Counted from the stretch's first letter, positions 29,746 to 37,945 are shown. The stretch: 64,000 nt of DNA from Corynebacterium jeikeium (GCF_028609885.1 NZ_CP063195.1:1674001-1738000); one strand, 5' to 3'. The notes: generated by a model from the letters alone, not told the origin. Made by a program: numbers and translations.

Positions 29746-31662
29746 TTAGGAGTTTTTATTGCGCTGCTTCTCGCGGGAACGGGCGCGGGCGCGATCGGTG
29801 GCGTTCAGGGTTACCTTGCGCACTCGGATGACCTCTGGGGTCACCTCAACGCACTCGTCGAAGCCACAGAACTCCATGGCCTCTTCCAAGGTGAGGGTGC
29901 GAGCCTTGGCCAAGGTCACCGTCGCGTCCGCGGTTGCGGAACGCATGTTGGTCAGCTTCTTTTCCTTGGTGATGTTGATGTCCATGTCCTCGTCGCGGTT
30001 GTTCGCGCCGACGACCATGCCTTCGTAGGCCTCTGCGCCCGGCTCGACGAAGAAGGTTCCGCGGTCCGCCAGCTGGATCAGCGCGTAGGCGGTGATCTGG
30101 CCGGAGCGGTCGGCAACCAGGGAGCCGGAGGCGCGACCCTTGATCTCGCCCGCCCACGGCTCGTAGCCAGCGGAGTAGCTGTTGGCGATGCCGGTGCCGC
30201 GAGTTTCAGTCATAAAGACGGTGCGGAAGCCGATCAGGCCGCGGGCCGGGACGATGAACTTCATGCGGATCCAGCCGGTGCCGGTGTTGTCCATGGACTC
30301 CATGCGACCCTTGCGGGCGGCCAGCAGCTGGGTGACGGCGCCGAGGTGCTCCTCCGGGACGTCGATGATCAGGTTTTCGTAGGGCTCGTGAACCGTGCCG
30401 TCGATGGTGCGGGTAACCACCTGTGGCTTACCGACGGTCAGCTCGAAGCCTTCACGGCGCATGGTCTCCACCAGCACGGACAGAGCCATCTCGCCACGGC
30501 CCTGCACCTCCCAGGCATCCGGGCGTTCGGTGGGCAGCACGCGCAGGGAGACGTTACCGATCAGCTCCTGGTCCAGGCGGGCCTTGACCATACGGGCAGT
30601 CAGCTTGTCGCCGCCGCCGCGGCCTGCCATCGGAGATGTGTTCACGCCGATGGTCATGGAGATTGCGGGCTCGTCGACGGTGATGCGCGGGAGGGCGACC
30701 GGGTTTTCAGGATCGGCCAGAGTATCGCCAATCATGATGTCCTCGATGCCGGAGATAGCGGCGATGTCGCCTGCAATCATCTCCTCGGCCGGCACGCGGG
30801 TCACACCCTCGGTGCGCAGTAGCTCGGCCACCTTGGCGGTCTTGACGTGCTCCTTGCCGTCCTCGTCGTAGTGGATCCAGGCGACCTGCTGGCCCTTACG
30901 CAGCCGGCCAGCGTGGATGCGCACCAGGCCAATGCGGCCCAGGAAGGAGGAGGAGTCCAGGTTGGTGACGTGCGCCTGCAGCGGGCCATCCACATCTGCG
31001 GAAGGCTCCGGCAGAACGTCGTAGAGCACGTCGAACAGCGGCTGCAAGTCCTCGGAGTCCGGAACGTTACCGTTACCCGGGTTCTCGGTGGAGGCCTTGC
31101 CCTCGCGGCCGGAGGTGTACAGCACAGGAAGATCCAGCAGCTGCTCGGCGGCCTCTGCAGCCTCGTCGTCCTCCAGGGTGGAGGCCAGCTCCAGCAGCAG
31201 ATCCTGGGACTCTTCGACGACCTCGTCAATGCGTGCGTCCGGGCGGTCGGTCTTGTTCACGCAGATGATCACCGGCATCTTGGCGGCCAGGGCCTTGCCC
31301 AGCACGAAACGGGTCTGCGGCAGTGGACCCTCAGAGGCGTCAACAAGAAGAACCACACCGTCCACCATGGACAGGGCGCGCTCGACCTCACCGCCGAAGT
31401 CGGCGTGGCCGGGCGTATCGATCACGTTAATGATCAGGTCGCTACCCTCTTTACCCAGACCCTTGCGGTGGATGGCGGTGTTCTTCGCCAGGATCGTGAT
31501 GCCCTTTTCCCGTTCCAGGTCGCCGGAGTCCATCACGCGCTCTTCAACTTCGCCGTGCGAAGAGAAGGCGCCGGACTGGTGCAGCATGGCGTCGACGAGA
31601 GTGGTCTTGCCGTGATCGACGTGCGCGACGATGGCGACATTGCGGAATTCAGTCAAAGACAC
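29746..31662 (-). CDS. typA: ribosome-associated GTPase TypA/BipA
   Basis: 638 residues, translational GTPase. G1 is AHVDHGKTTLVD, with DTPGHADFGGEVER (G3) and CVNKTDRPDAR (G4), then EF-G-like domains III and V and the BipA-specific C-terminal domain (AGYEPWAGEIKGRASGSLVA). It acts on ribosome assembly and stress adaptation. First gene of the typA-lpqW-mshB run on the minus strand. Confidence 0.96.
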   Translation of the reverse strand: MSLTEFRNVAIVAHVDHGKTTLVDAMLHQSGAFSSHGEVEERVMDSGDLEREKGITILAKNTAIHRKGLGKEGSDLIINVIDTPGHADFGGEVERALSMVDGVVLLVDASEGPLPQTRFVLGKALAAKMPVIICVNKTDRPDARIDEVVEESQDLLLELASTLEDDEAAEAAEQLLDLPVLYTSGREGKASTENPGNGNVPDSEDLQPLFDVLYDVLPEPSADVDGPLQAHVTNLDSSSFLGRIGLVRIHAGRLRKGQQVAWIHYDEDGKEHVKTAKVAELLRTEGVTRVPAEEMIAGDIAAISGIEDIMIGDTLADPENPVALPRITVDEPAISMTIGVNTSPMAGRGGGDKLTARMVKARLDQELIGNVSLRVLPTERPDAWEVQGRGEMALSVLVETMRREGFELTVGKPQVVTRTIDGTVHEPYENLIIDVPEEHLGAVTQLLAARKGRMESMDNTGTGWIRMKFIVPARGLIGFRTVFMTETRGTGIANSYSAGYEPWAGEIKGRASGSLVADRSGQITAYALIQLADRGTFFVEPGAEAYEGMVVGANNRDEDMDINITKEKKLTNMRSATADATVTLAKARTLTLEEAMEFCGFDECVEVTPEVIRVRKVTLNATDRARARSREKQRNKNS

Positions 31663-31962
31663 AGATCCGAACTTTCCTTTACTTGGGTGGTTAGAGTCTT
31701 GAGTTCAAGCTAGTTGTGCAGCGTAGGCACTTCAGGGGAACCTTTCACAGCCTACTCCTTTAGTCCTCCACAATAACGCATAGGGCGCGAAGAAGTTTTT
31801 CCCAAAACCTTGAGAAAAGCTTGCAGACAGGTGTTATTGTTTACAAAAGGTTCCTACCGAACGTTACCTGCGTGACAAATGTGACAGATGTGACTAATGT
31901 GGTTTCCATCTTCTGTTTAAACGCATTTAAGACGACTAGATAAAAACCCCGAAAGGTTCACC
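31663..31962. other. 300-bp divergent intergenic region with a 9-bp tandem repeat
   Basis: Separates typA (leftward) from the secreted-protein gene (rightward). It holds three tandem 9-bp units GTGACAAAT, GTGACAGAT and GTGACTAAT (31872-31898), and AT-rich TAGATAAAAA near 31937, a plausible -10 for the rightward gene. The TGTGAC words resemble single half-sites of the corynebacterial GlxR (CRP-type) operator, but in direct rather than inverted orientation. Confidence 0.5.
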
Positions 31963-32649
31963 GTGGCTTTCTCTCGACGCTTGACCCGTGCCGCCGCTGC
32001 ACTGACCACTGCCTGCGCACTGGCAGTCCCGACCGTGGTGGCTCCTACTACCGCCGGCGCCCAGGTACAGGGCTCCATTGATCACCTGGGCCGCCCCGCG
32101 CCACACGTCCTGGATCAGATCGAGGCTTTCGCCAACAACCCGCAGCTGCCGCCGAACGTGAAGGCTTCCCTGAAGAAGCTGGTCGGCTTCTTCCGTGGCG
32201 ATGGCAAGCCGGGCGTTGACGTTCCGGAGAACGCCCCGGCGTTCACCCAGTTCGGCTGGCCGACCGTTTCCGGCAAGTGCATCGGTGGCAAGAACAAGGC
32301 CGTCGGCACCGCGATGGGCGTGCCCGGCCCGGCGAAGCTCCCGCTGCCAGGCGTCGGCGCCGGCGAGGTCAACTTCGTCTTCACCGCAATGGGCACCGGC
32401 ACGGTTGCTAAGAAGCAGACCACCGCGATGAACGTCCACTGGATCAACATCAACACCGGCAAGATGGGCCGCACCCCGCTGGGCTTCACCGGCATCAACC
32501 CGAAGGGCCCGGCCACCGTCAACGGTGTTGCCAAGACCGGCAAGGGCACCGTCATCGCCCTGCTCGAGGGTGGCGTGACCACTCACGAGAAGGAGTCCGG
32601 CTACTCCAACTGCAACTTCCTGCCGACCGCGGCACTGCTACAGGTCTAG
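31963..32649 (+). CDS. secreted protein of unknown function
   Basis: 228 residues. A classic Sec signal peptide (MAFSRRLTRAAAALTTACAL... ending TTAGA-QVQG, cleavage near residue 33) predicts export. The mature protein is Gly/Lys/Pro-rich with two Cys (SGKCIGGKNK and SNCNFLP) that could pair. GTG start with GAAAGG upstream. No catalytic motif recognised; similar Corynebacterium proteins are annotated hypothetical. A strong terminator follows, so it is probably monocistronic. Confidence 0.82.
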   Translation: MAFSRRLTRAAAALTTACALAVPTVVAPTTAGAQVQGSIDHLGRPAPHVLDQIEAFANNPQLPPNVKASLKKLVGFFRGDGKPGVDVPENAPAFTQFGWPTVSGKCIGGKNKAVGTAMGVPGPAKLPLPGVGAGEVNFVFTAMGTGTVAKKQTTAMNVHWININTGKMGRTPLGFTGINPKGPATVNGVAKTGKGTVIALLEGGVTTHEKESGYSNCNFLPTAALLQV

Positions 32650-32686
32650 TAGCTTTCGCCTAGACTCCCGGGGCGCAAACCCCCTC

Positions 32687-32712
32687 GGCCGCGCATATCT
32701 GCGCGGCCTTTT
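32687..32712 (+). terminator. Rho-independent terminator
   Basis: Perfect 9-bp stem GGCCGCGCA (32687-32695) and TGCGCGGCC (32700-32708), 4-nt loop, then TTTT. It lies 38 bp after the secreted-protein stop. Confidence 0.9.
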
Positions 32713-32801
32713 GCATATCCGCATCCATTACCCACACCTCACCGCGCTTAGCCCCCCTTTCCAAACCCCGCCCGCACTACTAGCCACAACCACACAAAAC
32801 A

Positions 32802-33221
32802 ATGGCCGATCTGCACAAAGTAAAGCAAGAGACCTTCGACCTCTCCCGCGCGATCAACATCGACCCGAAGGGCTTCGAACGCGCCGTCGACGCCTACGAA
32901 CTGTCCCCCAACCAGCCCGCGGCTGTGCAGCCTGGCACTGCCAACCCCAACCCGGTGCTCTACATGCGCCGCCCCACTCCTGGCCACCCACGCTTCCATT
33001 ATCTCGAATCCTGGCTAGTCCCCCACCTGGACATTCGCCTCAATAAATTCCACTTCTTCGAGGGCATCGAGCCCACGCAGGACCTCTATATAGACATCGC
33101 CTTTATCGAGATTGATGACGCCACCACCCCAGCAACCTGGCGCACCCGCGACATTTACGTGGATGTGGTGACGCACCTCCGCAAGACCCCTTCTCCGGAA
33201 CGAACTCAGTCGAGCTCTAGC
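32802..33221 (+). pseudogene. DUF402 protein, 5' part (interrupted by cmx transposon)
   Basis: The first 140 codons of a DUF402-type gene: VLYMRRPTPGHPRFHYLESW followed by DLYIDIAFIEIDD and RTRDIYVDVVTHLRK. The frame runs 13 more codons into transposon sequence. The rest of the gene is at 36977-37183 in the matching frame. Joining the two parts across one copy of the TCTAGC target gives an uninterrupted 208-residue protein. DUF402 members include nucleoside di/triphosphate phosphatases and FomD-like enzymes; the role here is unknown. Function is presumably lost unless the element excises precisely. Confidence 0.9.
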
Positions 33222-33366
33222 TGTGATGTCCAGGGACGTTGTTCTGGCCCCCGCCCGTAATGACACCGTGCCGATTCAAGAAGTATCTGTCCAGACCGCT
33301 TGCCATTGAATGGGGTGTGATGATTCTTGTTGACGGGGAAACCCGTAACCGACAAGGATTGAGAGT

Positions 33367-33654
33367 ATGCCAAAGGCTTATCCACCACAGTTCAAGCAGC
33401 AATGCGTTGATGCAGTGCTAGTGCTAGGAAAGACTCGGGAAGAAGTGGCCCGGGAATACGAGGTCTCAGCATCAGCGTTAGGCCGCTGGGTAGCTGCTGC
33501 ACAAGGCACGCAAGGTACCGGCTCCGGCTCGCACCTACGCAAAGCCGATCCCAACTCGCAGGATTCGGCCGAGTTATCTAAACGAGTTCGTGAACTGGAA
33601 CTGGAGAACGAGTTTTTAAAAAAAGCGGCCGCCTTCTTCGCCAAGGGCATGTAG
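33367..33654 (+). CDS. IS3-family transposase OrfA
   Basis: 95 residues. An N-terminal helix-turn-helix (REEVAREYEVSASALGRWVA) binds the element ends, and a leucine-zipper-like tail (SKRVRELELENEFLKKAAAF) follows. At the end, 33618-33624 is a run of seven A followed by G, an IS3-type -1 frameshift site. Slipping there continues into the orfB phase and gives an OrfAB fusion, the active transposase in this family. Confidence 0.88.
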   Translation: MPKAYPPQFKQQCVDAVLVLGKTREEVAREYEVSASALGRWVAAAQGTQGTGSGSHLRKADPNSQDSAELSKRVRELELENEFLKKAAAFFAKGM

Positions 33655-33707
33655 ACGAGCATTCCTTTGCCCTGATCCGTCATTTTGAAGAAGAAGGCAC
33701 ATTTACG

Positions 33708-34571
33708 GTGACTATGATGGCCCGACTTCTACGCGTGAGCCGTGCCGGCTACTACGGGTGGAAAAAGCGCCGAAACCAGAATTATCCTTTATCTACTCCA
33801 CGAGGATTTCGTGACCAGATTGCCGACGACGTCAGAGAAATCTTCGCCAAGCATAATGGTTTCGCCGGCGTACGTACCATCGCCACAGAACTAGGCACGC
33901 GTGGTATTACAGCCACGTTGTATGCCGTGCGTAAAACCATGCGGACGCTAGGGCTAGTAACTAAGTATCGCCGAGCGTTTAAACGCACGACCATTGCCGA
34001 TGCCAACGCCCGAGACCGCAGCGATCTTGTACGACGCAATTTCACTCCACCAGTTCCAACAACTTACTTGTGCGGTGATATTACCTACCTTCGTACCGGG
34101 CAGGGTTGGATGTATTTAGCGACAGTGATTGATTTATCAACCAGGATGGTCACAGGCTGGCAGGTAGCCGATCGTATGACCAGCCAGCTGGTCATTGACG
34201 CACTGGACATGGCTCATCGCAGTGGCTATGTCGCAGGTAATGCCATATTTCATTCCGATCGCGGCGCCCAGTACACCAGTGCGGCATTAAGTCAGTGGGC
34301 CGAGAACCATGATGTTCGCTTATCAGTCGGCGAGGTCGGCGTGTGCTGGGATAACGCTGTGGCGGAATCGTTCTTTTCCACCCTGAAACTGCATTTACTC
34401 TACGAGCGGAAACAGTTCGTTTCCAAACTCGAAGCGCGAACCAGTGTAGGCGAATGGATCGAGGCCTACTACAACCGCCGACGCATCCACACCAGCACCG
34501 AAGAAATCCCTAAGAAAGCAATGGACGACTTCCTGACCACACCTGTGACTACCGCCGCGCAAGCGGCCTAA
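33708..34571 (+). CDS. IS3-family transposase OrfB (integrase catalytic part)
   Basis: 287 residues as a separate frame, in the -1 phase relative to orfA. HTH_21-like region MARLLRVSRAGYYGWKKRR, then the rve integrase core with D (CGDITYLRTGQG), D (FHSDRGAQYTS) and E (WDNAVAESFFSTLK). Intact catalytic residues and ends suggest a functional element. The true product is probably the OrfAB fusion. Confidence 0.92.
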   Translation: MTMMARLLRVSRAGYYGWKKRRNQNYPLSTPRGFRDQIADDVREIFAKHNGFAGVRTIATELGTRGITATLYAVRKTMRTLGLVTKYRRAFKRTTIADANARDRSDLVRRNFTPPVPTTYLCGDITYLRTGQGWMYLATVIDLSTRMVTGWQVADRMTSQLVIDALDMAHRSGYVAGNAIFHSDRGAQYTSAALSQWAENHDVRLSVGEVGVCWDNAVAESFFSTLKLHLLYERKQFVSKLEARTSVGEWIEAYYNRRRIHTSTEEIPKKAMDDFLTTPVTTAAQAA

Positions 34572-34605
34572 CCAACAAACTAAAGAGTTTCACCGTCAAC
34601 AAAAC

Positions 34606-34634
34606 TTGACACAGCCCAGAAGGCATGTTAGAGT
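34606..34634 (+). promoter_or_regulatory. hybrid promoter for cmx with -35 inside the IS3 right end
   Basis: TTGACA (34606-34611) lies within the IS3 right terminal repeat. A 17-bp spacer leads to TAGAGT (34629-34634, 4 of 6 consensus bases) outside the element. Transcription would start near 34641, at or just before the leader-peptide ATG at 34642. Confidence 0.6.
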
Positions 34635-34641
34635 TTGGGGC

Positions 34642-34707
34642 ATGTCGAGTCCCGAATCAGACAGGTCAGGGGTTGTCGGTCACACCGCCAGCCCCTTGAA
34701 CCACTAG
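34642..34707 (+). CDS. cmx leader peptide
   Basis: 21 codons (starts MSSPESDRSG, ends ASPLNH) between the promoter and cmx, too short for normal gene callers. Leader peptides of this kind control inducible phenicol-resistance genes by ribosome stalling (known for cmlA and cat). The coding segment pairs with a downstream arm, see the next entry. No separate ribosome-binding site is visible, so it may be translated from a leaderless or near-leaderless RNA. Confidence 0.55.
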   Translation: MSSPESDRSGVVGHTASPLNH

Positions 34708-34770
34708 TTACGACGCCCACGATCTGTGTGGGCGTATGTCTGGCGTACCCGGGGCGCTGGCCGTGGTGAC
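34679..34770 (+). promoter_or_regulatory. attenuator-like RNA structure upstream of cmx
   Basis: The end of the leader-peptide coding region (34679-34695, GTCACACCGCCAGCCCC) is largely complementary to 34751-34770 (GGGGCGCTGGCCGTGGTGAC). Between them is a perfect 8-bp hairpin ACGCCCAC/GTGGGCGT (34713-34735). A ribosome stalled on the leader would open the outer pairing. The Shine-Dalgarno GGAG at 34801-34804 lies just downstream, within a small palindrome GAGTACTC. Confidence 0.55.
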
Positions 34771-34810
34771 AAGAAGAACCATTTCTTGATCTCACACCTC
34801 GGAGTACTCG

Positions 34811-35986
34811 ATGCCTTTTGCCCTCTACATGCTTGCCCTGGCGGTCTTCGTCATGGGCACTTCAGAATTCATGCTCGCGGGATTGCTCCCCGCGATCGCG
34901 ACCGAACTTGACGTCTCGGTCGGCACTGCGGGCCTGCTGACCTCCGCATTCGCAGTCGGTATGGTCGTCGGCGCGCCAGTGATGGCGGCATTCGCTCGCC
35001 GTTGGCCACCGCGGCTCACATTGATCGTTTGCCTTCTCGTGTTCGCGGGAAGCCACGTCATCGGAGCGATGACACCAGTGTTCTCTCTCCTGCTCATCAC
35101 CCGGGTGCTCAGCGCTCTCGCAAACACAGGATTCCTCGCCGTAGCACTGAGCACGGCCACTACCCTCGTGCCAGCGAACCAGAAGGGGCGTGCACTGTCG
35201 ATCCTGCTCTCCGGCACGACGATCGCAACCGTCGTGGGCGTCCCCGCCGGGGCACTGCTCGGCACAGCGCTGGGCTGGCGAACGACGTTCTGGGCGATCG
35301 CCATCCTCTGTATTCCCGCGGCCGTTGGAGTCATTCGTGGCGTCACGAACAATGTTGGTCGGAGCGAGACTAGCGCGACCTCACCAAGGCTCCGTGTCGA
35401 GCTCAGCCAGTTGGCGACGCCGCGGCTCATCCTGGCCATGGCACTCGGAGCGCTGATCAACGGAGGGACCTTTGCGGCATTCACCTTCCTGGCACCCATC
35501 GTGACCGAGACCGCGGGCTTGGCCGAAGCGTGGGTGTCCGTCGCGCTGGTGATGTTCGGCATCGGATCGTTCCTTGGCGTCACGATCGCAGGACGACTAT
35601 CAGATCAACGACCTGGCCTCGTGCTCGCAGTCGGCGGACCGCTATTGCTGACAGGCTGGATCGTGTTGGCAGTGGTCGCATCTCATCCCGTTGCGCTTAT
35701 CGTCCTCGTCCTCGTTCAGGGATTCCTGTCGTTCGGCGTCGGCAGTACTCTGATCACGCGTGTGCTGTATGCAGCATCGGGTGCGCCAACGATGGGCGGT
35801 TCGTACGCAACCGCAGCATTGAATATCGGAGCTGCAGCGGGGCCCGTGCTTGGTGCGCTCGGGCTCGCGACCGGGCTGGGGCTGCTCGCGCCGGTTTGGG
35901 TCGCTTCGGTGCTGACAGCGATCGCTCTCGTCATCATGCTTCTCACCAGACGCGCGCTTACGAAGACCGCGGCGGAGGCCAATTGA
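34811..35986 (+). CDS. cmx: chloramphenicol exporter Cmx (MFS)
   Basis: 391 residues, 12 predicted transmembrane helices, DHA1-type major facilitator. It starts MPFALYMLALAVFVMGTSEF and has the motif-A-like FARRWPPR loop and RPGLVLAVGG in the second half. The sequence matches, from memory, the Corynebacterium Cmx/Rhodococcus Cmr chloramphenicol efflux proteins. GGAG 6 nt before the ATG. The stop overlaps the transposase start (TGATG). Expression is probably inducible through the upstream leader. The carrier would resist chloramphenicol by efflux, not by acetylation. Confidence 0.93.
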   Translation: MPFALYMLALAVFVMGTSEFMLAGLLPAIATELDVSVGTAGLLTSAFAVGMVVGAPVMAAFARRWPPRLTLIVCLLVFAGSHVIGAMTPVFSLLLITRVLSALANTGFLAVALSTATTLVPANQKGRALSILLSGTTIATVVGVPAGALLGTALGWRTTFWAIAILCIPAAVGVIRGVTNNVGRSETSATSPRLRVELSQLATPRLILAMALGALINGGTFAAFTFLAPIVTETAGLAEAWVSVALVMFGIGSFLGVTIAGRLSDQRPGLVLAVGGPLLLTGWIVLAVVASHPVALIVLVLVQGFLSFGVGSTLITRVLYAASGAPTMGGSYATAALNIGAAAGPVLGALGLATGLGLLAPVWVASVLTAIALVIMLLTRRALTKTAAEAN

Positions 35987-36975
35987 TGACCCATCCGAAC
36001 GCTCTTCTCACTCCTCGTGCCCGTCTCCGGTTAGCTCGGCTGATTGTCGAAGACGGCTATCCGGCCACGATCGCCGCAAAGATGTTCATGGTCTCCCCGA
36101 TCACTGCCCGGAAATGGGCAGGCCGCTACCGGGAAGAGGGTGAGTTTGGGATGCAGGATCGCTCCAGCAAGCCGCACCGGATCCCAGGCAGGACGCCCGA
36201 GCATGTCAAGAAGAAGATCATCAACCTGCGCTGGCGGCTTCGACTGGGGCCAGCCCAGATCGCTGCGCGACTTGGTCTCTCGACGTCGACTGTTCACGCG
36301 GTCCTCGTCCGTTGCCGCGTGAACCGCCTCTCGCATATCGATCGTGTCACTGGCGAGCCATTGCGGCGATATGAGCATCCTCATCCGGGATCGTTGATTC
36401 ATGTCGATGTCACGAAGTTCGGCAACATCCCCGACGGCGGTGGACATCGTTACGTAGGTCGGCAGCAAGGCGCACGGAACAAGCTCGCGACTCCGGGATT
36501 ACCACGAGGAAAAGATCACAAGCCGCGCACCGGGACGGCGTTCGTTCACACAGTCATCGACGACCACTCCCGCGTCGCATACGCAGAAATCTGGTCGGAT
36601 GAGCAGGCGAGCACAGCGGTGGGAGTTCTCGAACGCGCCGTGGCCTGGTTCGCCGAACGAGGCGTGACCGTCGAGCGAGTCCTATCCGACAACGGGTCGG
36701 CATACAGATCCCACGCATGGAGGGACTTCTGCGCTCGGCTCGGCATCCGACACAAGCGGACACGCCCCTACCGGCCGCAGACGAACGGGAAGATCGAGCG
36801 ATTCCACCGCACGCTCGGGGACGGCTGGGCCTATGCCAGGTTTTACGGTTCAGAGGCCGAACGACGCCTGGCGCTGCCCGGCTGGCTCCACTTCTACAAC
36901 CACCACCGACACCACTCTGCGATTGGCGGCGTACCCTTCGACCGACTCAACAACGTCCCTGGACATCACATCTAG
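35986..36975 (+). CDS. tnp5564: IS481-family transposase of the cmx transposon
   Basis: 329 residues from the ATG at 35986, which overlaps the cmx stop by one base. N-terminal HTH (LARLIVEDGYPATIAAKMF) and an integrase core with D (IHVDVTKFGNIPDGGG), D (RVLSDNGSAYRS) and E (TNGKIERFHRTLGDGW). The last sense codons read through the right inverted repeat. The TAG stop (36973-36975) lies outside the element, in the duplicated target TCTAGC, so termination depends on the CTAG target. Larger open frames upstream are shadows of cmx. Confidence 0.93.
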   Translation: MTHPNALLTPRARLRLARLIVEDGYPATIAAKMFMVSPITARKWAGRYREEGEFGMQDRSSKPHRIPGRTPEHVKKKIINLRWRLRLGPAQIAARLGLSTSTVHAVLVRCRVNRLSHIDRVTGEPLRRYEHPHPGSLIHVDVTKFGNIPDGGGHRYVGRQQGARNKLATPGLPRGKDHKPRTGTAFVHTVIDDHSRVAYAEIWSDEQASTAVGVLERAVAWFAERGVTVERVLSDNGSAYRSHAWRDFCARLGIRHKRTRPYRPQTNGKIERFHRTLGDGWAYARFYGSEAERRLALPGWLHFYNHHRHHSAIGGVPFDRLNNVPGHHI

Positions 36976-37183
36976 CTACGTCCCGGGCACATCCTCAAAG
37001 GCGCAAGTCCAGGTGCTGGACCTGGACGAGTTGGGCGAAGCACTCCTGGCGGGTTACATCACCGCCGACGAAGCCCGCCGAGCGCTGGATTCCACGCAGC
37101 GGCTGCTGGATGGGCTGCACGAACACGGCAGCGTGGCCGATTGGCTGGCCGCCCAGGGCGTCCAACTTCGTCGCACTGCCTAA
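36971..37183 (+). pseudogene. DUF402 protein, 3' part
   Basis: C-terminal ~70 codons of the interrupted DUF402 gene, including the duplicated target: SSYVPGTSSKAQVQVLDLDE, then an Ala/Leu-rich helical tail (LLAGYITADEARRALDSTQ). It has no start or promoter of its own. Its frame joins exactly to 32802-33221 when the transposon and one target copy are removed. Confidence 0.9.
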
Positions 37184-37205
37184 GCCAGCCACGAGTTAAA
37201 ACAGA

Positions 37206-37895
37206 CTAGTACCTCGGGCGCTTCTCGCAACCTACGCCATCGCCGTCACGGTCAAAGCGGCTAGAGAAACCTGCATCCCTCTGGTAGATCGGACGCCCCA
37301 AACGATTCCAAACGTCTTTACAGTTCTGGTAGTAGACGTTCTGCGCACGCGCTGGAGCCGGGCGCTTAGCCGGAGCCGGGCGCTTAGCTGGAGCCGGCTT
37401 GGCAGCAACGGGCTTCTTAGTTGGTGCCGGCTTAGGCGCCTTCTTCACTGGCACCTTCTTTGCCGGCGCAGGTTTTGCCGGAGCCTTCTTCGCCGGAGCG
37501 GGAGGCGCAGGCGGATTAGGGATCAAGCCGGGCAGAGGATTGGGGATCAGTCGGGACTGAACCGCCCAGTTCACACCCGCAGCAATCAAAGCACCCACCG
37601 CAAGGCTTCCGACAATCGCACCAATAACCGTCTTCAAGTCAGTGGATCCAACTGGCTTGGAGCTTAGCTCTGCACCCTGCGGGTCATCGGAGGGGTTCTG
37701 ACCATCTTCAGAACCATTCTCCTTGCCCTTACCTTCACCCTCGTCCGTGCCAGGATCCTTCACCTCGGGATTGGGTGCCCCTTGAGAGGAGGAATCTACT
37801 GGAATACCCGCTGCATTATCCTGTGCAGCAGCTGGGGAAATACCGCCCATGACCAGGCTGACCGAAAGCGCAGCCACGATTACTTTTTTCATCAT
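37206..37895 (-). CDS. secreted excalibur-domain protein
   Basis: 229 residues. Signal peptide at 1-25 (VIVAALSVSLVMGGISPAAA), an acidic/Ser-rich segment, one internal hydrophobic stretch (GAIVGSLAVGALIAAGVNWA), then a Pro/Ala/Lys-repeat spacer (PAPAKK/KKAP units, ~130-185) of wall-spanning type. The C-terminal excalibur motif is YYQNCKDVW...RDGDGVGCE with the DxDxDGxxCE calcium-binding loop. Probably a cell-wall-associated calcium-binding protein; its role is unknown. Confidence 0.87.
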   Translation of the reverse strand: MMKKVIVAALSVSLVMGGISPAAAQDNAAGIPVDSSSQGAPNPEVKDPGTDEGEGKGKENGSEDGQNPSDDPQGAELSSKPVGSTDLKTVIGAIVGSLAVGALIAAGVNWAVQSRLIPNPLPGLIPNPPAPPAPAKKAPAKPAPAKKVPVKKAPKPAPTKKPVAAKPAPAKRPAPAKRPAPARAQNVYYQNCKDVWNRLGRPIYQRDAGFSSRFDRDGDGVGCEKRPRY

Positions 37896-37945
37896 GACGT
37901 AAGAATAGACCGCTTTCTAACTCCGCTCTAAGCAAGAGCTTAAGA

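Larger units (their letters stand above)
33316..34613 (+). mobile_element. IS3-family insertion sequence inside the cmx transposon
   Basis: 1298 bp. Imperfect terminal repeats 33316-33344 (TGTGATGATTCTTGTTGACG...) and 34585-34613 match at about 22 of 29 positions and begin TG/end CA. Two overlapping-phase genes, orfA and orfB, are linked by an A7 slippery run. No target duplication is visible (left flank ATGGGG, right flank GCCCAG), suggesting rearrangement or deletion after insertion. Confidence 0.82.
33222..36970. mobile_element. Tn5564-like chloramphenicol-resistance transposon
   Basis: 3749-bp unit with 22-bp perfect terminal inverted repeats (33222-33243, beginning TGTGATGTCCAGGGACG, and 36949-36970). 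It is flanked by a 6-bp target duplication TCTAGC (33216-33221 and 36971-36976). From left to right it holds a complete IS3-family element, a cmx leader and gene, and an IS481-family transposase gene next to the right end. A central CTAG target and 6-bp duplication are known for IS481-type transposases. Tn5564 of C. striatum carries cmx with an IS481-type transposase; the resemblance is from memory. Confidence 0.9.

Noticed and set aside
35530..35985. N-terminal extension of the IS481-family transposase
   Set aside because: Overlaps cmx in another phase and is Arg-rich shadow sequence. The ATG at 35986, overlapping the cmx stop, gives the normal family N-terminus.
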